Part shown: one piece after another, positions 60,030 to 64,000 of the stretch | Position numbering within the stretch: the first letter of the stretch is position 1 | Layout of the letters: every line of letters begins with the position of its first letter | DNA from: Trichomonas vaginalis G3 | Taxonomy: Eukaryota; Parabasalia; Trichomonadida; Trichomonadidae | Assembly: GCF_026262505.1 (NCBI RefSeq) | Contig: NC_067207.1 | Coordinates: forward strand, 7,594,082-7,658,081 | Direction: 5' to 3' | DNA length: 64,000 nt | The notes under the pieces: generated by a model | Told to the model about the DNA's origin: nothing | The model's input: the letters and a program-made list of their open reading frames with translations, nothing else | The model's database searches: none | Program-made: the position numbers and the translations under genes

Positions 60030-62207
60030 TCATTGAACGCGGTACCATGCGAATATAGTCACAAATGGTGGCATGTAATCTTTACCCGAGCCTGTTGGAT
60101 TTGTTGTGAAAGTATGGACATGATTTCCTCCCGGTTCAGTTTGTCGAAAAATCTTTTTTGCTGCATTGTTATAAGATGGAGATAAAACGTCATTGCCAGC
60201 TTCATACTCTGAGTTGTATAATGGGTGGTCTCTTAATGAGTGGCTATGGTCGCCAGAAAAGTTTGTAGTTCCTGTATGAGTGTGCGGTGGAAGGTTTGCT
60301 TCTTTAATTTTCTTTGAACCACCCGTTTGCTTTGAAGAGTTAGCACAGTATAAGAATTTGTCTACAATCTGCTGCCATGTACCAAAACCTAAAACTGTTT
60401 CTGGATTTGTTGAGTTCATTGACGTATAAATAGAACCAATGGGATATAATGTTTGAAGTATTTCTGTCTTTAATGTTTGAAGCTCTGTTTTGTCTGCTTT
60501 CTTATCTAACATTGTTGGTAGTTCATATGCTTCAAAGTTTCTGGCATGATCTTCGATATTCCTGCAACTCTTATCTAAATTGTTAAGAGTATCTTTTACG
60601 CTTGTACTTGGATTCTCTAAAGGTGCACTTGAACCAAGGTCAAAGTTCAATATTATGTCGTCTGCTCTAACAGTAGTGAAGGATTTATGTGTATGGTTCT
60701 TGTCAGCTTTCTTATCTAACATTGTTGGTAGTTCATATGCTTCAAAGTTTCTGGCATGATCTTCGATATTCCTGCAACTCTTATCTAAATTGTTAAGAGT
60801 ATCTTTTACGCTTGTACTTGGATTCTCTAAAGGTGCACTTGAACCAAGGTCAAAGTTCAATATTATGTCGTCTGCTCTAACAGTAGTGAAGGATTTATGT
60901 GTATGGTTCTTGTCGGCTTTACTGTCTAATGTAGCTTGAAGTTCATTTATATCGGAGATGCTGTGTTTATGAGATTTCAAAACTTTGTTCATTGCTTCGA
61001 GTTCAACTTTGTCAGCTTTACTTTTAATAGCATCTTCAAACGTTATTTTTGACTTAACTCTCAAAGTAAATCTTGGTTCAACTAATACACCGTTAACATT
61101 GAAAGTAGAGGCATAAATTTCACCGGTATAACCAAATGCTTCTGGTGCTTTAGCTACATCATACTGTACAGTACAGCTTATGTCATAACCTTTAGCACGA
61201 ATGTATTTATATCTTCTTTCATTAACATTTTTTGTCTTCGCTTCATCACTTCGTGTTAAATATCCATGGTAGTCCGTTATAATCTGTTCGTCTGAAGTTA
61301 TATAATGAACGTGGTTCTTGTCCGCTTTACTATTTAATGTAGCTTGAAGTTCATTTATATCGGAGATATTGTGTTTATGAGATTTCAAAACTTTGTTCAT
61401 TGCGTCAAGTTCATTTTTGTCCGCTTTACTATTTAATGTAGCTTGAAGTTCATTTATATCGGAGATATTGTGTTTATGTTCTTTATCTGCTTTTTCGGCT
61501 AATTTCTCTTCTATCTCATTTATTTCAAGTTCATGCCTACCACCACCTCCCGAAGAAGTATTTTTCTTCAGCTCTTGAAGAACGTCCACTTCGCCATCTT
61601 TGGTGTCAATAATGAGACTTTGAGTTAAAACCTTTCCTGTCTTAATGGATGTTTGTAAAACTTCTTCTTCACCGTGTTCGGGGTCATGGTCGTCATCATA
61701 TCTTGTGAAATCAGAGATGTTGTCATACATTAAGCATATCTGTCTCAAAAGTTCTGCTATTTGAAACTGGAACGAAAGATATACAGAACTTTCATCATCT
61801 CCTAAAGTCAAGTCTGCTTTCTTAAGTATTTCTTGAATGTATGCAATGAGAACAGAGTACCTTGGAAAATATTCGAACAATATTTCATTAGCTGTTGGTT
61901 TTGGTGGTTCTTCTGGAGTTTCTGTTGTTTCAGTTCCTTCTGTAGGTTCTGTTGGAGTTTCTGCATCTCTTGACTTCAATGCTCTTGCTCTCAAAGACCT
62001 AAATGTTAGAGCACCAGGTTTTACAAAGGACTTTATAAATGCTTTAATAGTTCCTGGTAAGTTATTGTTAGCATTAAGTAAGTTCCTTATGCTTCCATCA
62101 TGTACGTCCATAGCACTATGTAAAAAATCTATACTTTTCTTGTAGTCAGCAATAGACTGACTGTGATTTTTTAAAGATTTGTTCAATACCTTTAAGCCAA
62201 TCTTCAT
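60030..62207 (-). CDS. Tail-collar fibre protein of Maverick C
   Basis: The frame is open from a TTG at 62228. The first ATG, at 62207, overlaps the stop of the upstream frame (ATGA). The N-terminal region is helical, with a Thr/Glu/Pro stretch. Then come several HNISDINELQATLNSKADKN repeats and a 210-bp (70-residue) segment duplicated in tandem at about 60495-60915. The C-terminal domain runs from LYPIGSIYTSMNST through TWQQIVDKFLYC and HTHTGTTNFSGDHSHS to YMPPFVTIFAWYRVQ. That end is the same phage tail-collar domain as in Maverick A/B. It may be the 3' part of a longer gene that starts at 63056. Confidence 0.8.
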   Translation of the reverse strand: MKIGLKVLNKSLKNHSQSIADYKKSIDFLHSAMDVHDGSIRNLLNANNNLPGTIKAFIKSFVKPGALTFRSLRARALKSRDAETPTEPTEGTETTETPEEPPKPTANEILFEYFPRYSVLIAYIQEILKKADLTLGDDESSVYLSFQFQIAELLRQICLMYDNISDFTRYDDDHDPEHGEEEVLQTSIKTGKVLTQSLIIDTKDGEVDVLQELKKNTSSGGGGRHELEINEIEEKLAEKADKEHKHNISDINELQATLNSKADKNELDAMNKVLKSHKHNISDINELQATLNSKADKNHVHYITSDEQIITDYHGYLTRSDEAKTKNVNERRYKYIRAKGYDISCTVQYDVAKAPEAFGYTGEIYASTFNVNGVLVEPRFTLRVKSKITFEDAIKSKADKVELEAMNKVLKSHKHSISDINELQATLDSKADKNHTHKSFTTVRADDIILNFDLGSSAPLENPSTSVKDTLNNLDKSCRNIEDHARNFEAYELPTMLDKKADKNHTHKSFTTVRADDIILNFDLGSSAPLENPSTSVKDTLNNLDKSCRNIEDHARNFEAYELPTMLDKKADKTELQTLKTEILQTLYPIGSIYTSMNSTNPETVLGFGTWQQIVDKFLYCANSSKQTGGSKKIKEANLPPHTHTGTTNFSGDHSHSLRDHPLYNSEYEAGNDVLSPSYNNAAKKIFRQTEPGGNHVHTFTTNPTGSGKDYMPPFVTIFAWYRVQ

Positions 62208-63056
62208 GCATGTCTGATACTGAGCCAAGAAATATCATTTGCTTCCTTTAGTGTATTTTGTGCTTCTCGTAAAGTATCCAATCCCGTACGTGCATTGTTT
62301 GCTATACGTCTTACAGTATCTATTTGACTCCTTGTTTCTTGCATCCAACCAGATAAAGTTTTAATAGTATCCGAACCATTTGAAATGAAGTTCAAAGCAT
62401 TTTTAACGTCATCTAAAGCTTCTTCACCAAGTACTGCCCATATCTTTCCGATTTGGTATTGAAGAACTCCATATGAAGCAGCTGTTAAACCAGTATTTAT
62501 AAGGTCCCATATCCATGATTTAGCAGTTTTTCCATCCTTTCCATCCTTTCCATCCAAACCGTTTTTCGCCTTGAGGTCCTTGTATTCCTTGTATTCTTGT
62601 ATTCCTTGTATTCCTGTGGTCCGGTGTCACCCTTCTCTCCTTTCAGTTCATCTTTATGTTCGTTATAATATTCTAATGTCATAAGGTGTACATCATTACT
62701 GCTACCAGCAACGCGAGAATTTGTTTCTCATTCATGACTAAATTCTTTAGGCATTTAATGTTGTCGTCAAATCGAAAGCTCTTTAACAATTCAATGAGAA
62801 CATTCAGTACTTTCACTAATGAGGCATCTACTGTAGAATTTATATATTGCACCGTTCCATCATTTATGATAGGAACTTTACTTATTGTAATGAATGGGTC
62901 ATAAGTGTTAAAAGTATCGAAATCAATGACTTTTTTAGTTTTTCCATCGTCAATGACTAAATCATTGCCTTCAATGGTTAAAGTTGAGTTTTCGTTTACT
63001 AGTTCATGTGCTCTTCTTGCTTCATTTGTTTCATACGCATATGCAGCAATAGTCAT
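62204..63056 (-). pseudogene. Collagen-like stalk and helical segment upstream of fibre, frameshifted
   Basis: Three frames follow each other: 62679-63056 (MTIAAYAYETNEARRAHELV), 62497-62682 (containing GEKGDTGPQ) and 62204-62557 (containing GLDGKDGKDGKTAKSW, then a helix). Gly-x-y triplets occur in all frames between 62540 and 62640, so a collagen-like stretch has been broken by indels in its simple repeats. Two junctions have overlapping ATGA. Collagen stalks often precede tail-collar domains in phage fibres, so this is probably the front part of the gene that ends at 60030. Confidence 0.65.
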
Positions 63057-63073
63057 ATTTTAATGAGAATAAA

Positions 63074-63838
63074 ATGTTGTTCTATTTGCAAAGTACAGAC
63101 CCAAACGAATACGGGACAGTAAAGCTACAAACAAACTTAGGTCTTCAGAATGAGGCGCTTGCTTTCAGAGTTGTTGACTTCAATACTATCGCAACTTTTG
63201 TCATAACAGATGAAACAGATTTCATAGAGATTGAAATAGATGACAAAAGAAGTTTTATAACATTTCCTAACAGAGCAGAGTATAGAATAGATAAAATTGC
63301 TGGAGTCATAGATACTCTCATAAATGAAGAAACTATTGACAACATAGATGTCGAACTCTCTTCTGAGGGAACATTGAAGTTCAGTAGCAAGAAAGAGTTC
63401 AAGATAACACGAATGAGTCATAGAGTACAACTTCTTTTGGGAGCATACCATATGACATTTCCTTTGAAAAGTGTTGACAAAACGATTGAGATGAAATCTG
63501 TTCCATACGTATGTTATGGTAATTGTTTGTACATTGAGTCTAAAATAGCTAATGTCACAGGCATTTCAGGAGTTAATAGTAAAGGTTCAGTAGAATATAA
63601 ATCCTTCTGTTATGCAGTCAATTCAATGTTCATTCCAAACGTTCCTGTCATAGCAACTCATTTAGGTAAATGGGTTCGCATTAGTCCTCATAATTTGAAA
63701 GACATGCAATTCAGACTAGTTGACTTTCAGGGCGAGCCTGTAGAACTGAAGGCACCAGTGCGAATGACTGTTGAAGTTGACTTTTTAGAAAATATTAAAT
63801 GCAACAGCTTACAAGAGAACTCAGAGCTAAAAATATAA
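63074..63838 (+). CDS. Penton-like minor capsid protein of Maverick C
   Basis: The 254-residue intact protein is beta-rich. Near its C-terminus FRLVDFQGEPVELKAPVRM shows the jelly-roll signature of penton-type proteins and matches the B protein at 31092-31908 (LTLVDANFVPVKLLCPM). It should occupy the capsid vertices. It is divergent from the collagen/fibre gene, with 17 bp between starts. Confidence 0.65.
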   Translation: MLFYLQSTDPNEYGTVKLQTNLGLQNEALAFRVVDFNTIATFVITDETDFIEIEIDDKRSFITFPNRAEYRIDKIAGVIDTLINEETIDNIDVELSSEGTLKFSSKKEFKITRMSHRVQLLLGAYHMTFPLKSVDKTIEMKSVPYVCYGNCLYIESKIANVTGISGVNSKGSVEYKSFCYAVNSMFIPNVPVIATHLGKWVRISPHNLKDMQFRLVDFQGEPVELKAPVRMTVEVDFLENIKCNSLQENSELKI

Positions 63839-64000
63839 AGTATGAATGTTATGTATTAGGTCATGAACTTTGGTTGTTGCTGTTTGATGAAACAAATGAA
63901 TTAGTTATGTCAGTCAAGAGAACAGAAAAATATTGTGTTAGTGAAAACTGCACCAAGTCAATAAGATTAGGTTTGCATTATGAAGATGAGTTCGATACTG
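63799..64000 (+). CDS. Partial gene running off the window end
   Basis: An ATG at 63799 opens a frame that overlaps the last 40 bases of the penton-like gene and stays open to the window end (67 codons: MQQLTRELRAKNIKYECYVL...). It contains an aromatic, Leu-rich strand (HELWLLLFDETN). Too short to identify. Confidence 0.5.
   Translation, partial: MQQLTRELRAKNIKYECYVLGHELWLLLFDETNELVMSVKRTEKYCVSENCTKSIRLGLHYEDEFDT

Larger units (their letters stand above)
46670..64000. mobile_element. Maverick/Polinton C (different family), left part
   Basis: All genes from 46855 onward belong to a second Maverick lineage: capsid, membrane protein, capsid-like protein, POLB, primase-helicase, integrase, collagen/tail-collar fibre and penton-like protein. 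They are only distantly related to the B counterparts. The exact left end is not visible; it should lie between the 18-bp inverted repeat ending at 46666 and the first gene. A packaging ATPase is not seen and probably lies beyond 64000. Confidence 0.8.

Noticed and set aside
63137-63451. Minus-strand frames inside the penton-like gene
   Set aside because: The plus strand is an intact conserved gene; the minus frames lack any motif.

Overview
The window looks like AT-rich genomic DNA of a trichomonad protist, most likely Trichomonas vaginalis or a close relative. The evidence is low GC, no introns, very short leaders, an initiator-like TCAYTW motif just before some start codons, and above all stacked Maverick/Polinton elements, the large virus-like DNA transposons that fill the T. 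vaginalis genome. Recognisable Maverick genes are a protein-primed-type family B DNA polymerase, a retroviral-type integrase, an SF3 helicase (with an AEP-like primase domain in one element), an A32-like packaging ATPase, a hexon-type major capsid protein and penton-like minor capsid proteins. Two KilA-N proteins, a D12-class adenine methylase and phage-like tail-collar fibre proteins accompany them.

Layout. 1-1438 is the right end of an element whose remainder lies outside the window. 1439-2903 is a 1.47 kb gene-less AT-rich spacer. 2904-13172 is Maverick A, bounded by inverted repeats and lacking about 14.4 kb of middle sequence: no polymerase, helicase or ATPase, and only the start of the capsid gene. 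13173-14637 is an identical copy of the spacer. 14638-37607 is Maverick B, the same family with the middle present but its right end cut off inside a virion-protein gene. Positions 1-7975 and 11729-19706 are therefore a nearly perfect direct duplication. 37608-44972 is a minus-strand gene of about 20 tandem 345-bp repeats encoding Asn-glycosylation-rich Ig-like modules. 44973-46670 is intergenic DNA full of hairpins and tandem repeats. From about 46.67 kb to the end is Maverick C, a different family with its own polymerase, primase-helicase, integrase, capsid and fibre genes, continuing past the window.

Genes in each element fall into a replication module (POLB, helicase or primase-helicase, a conserved small partner), an integration module (integrase, terminal inverted repeats), a virion module (major capsid, penton-like protein, ATPase, membrane or amphipathic small proteins, large coiled-coil protein) and an accessory or attachment module (tail-collar fibre, collagen-like stalk, methylase, KilA-N proteins). 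Many B and C genes are split by single-base indels. Because the interior copies of the tandem-repeat gene are also broken while its end copies are intact, part of this may be residual long-read assembly error rather than decay.

The most unusual signals are the tandem Maverick array with an identical spacer, the non-Glu third catalytic residue in both integrase families, AGATCT-centred palindromes that contain GATC in the family carrying an adenine methylase, and GTGAC iterons that flank the primase-helicase gene in opposite orientation with a sequence-shifted version in the other family.
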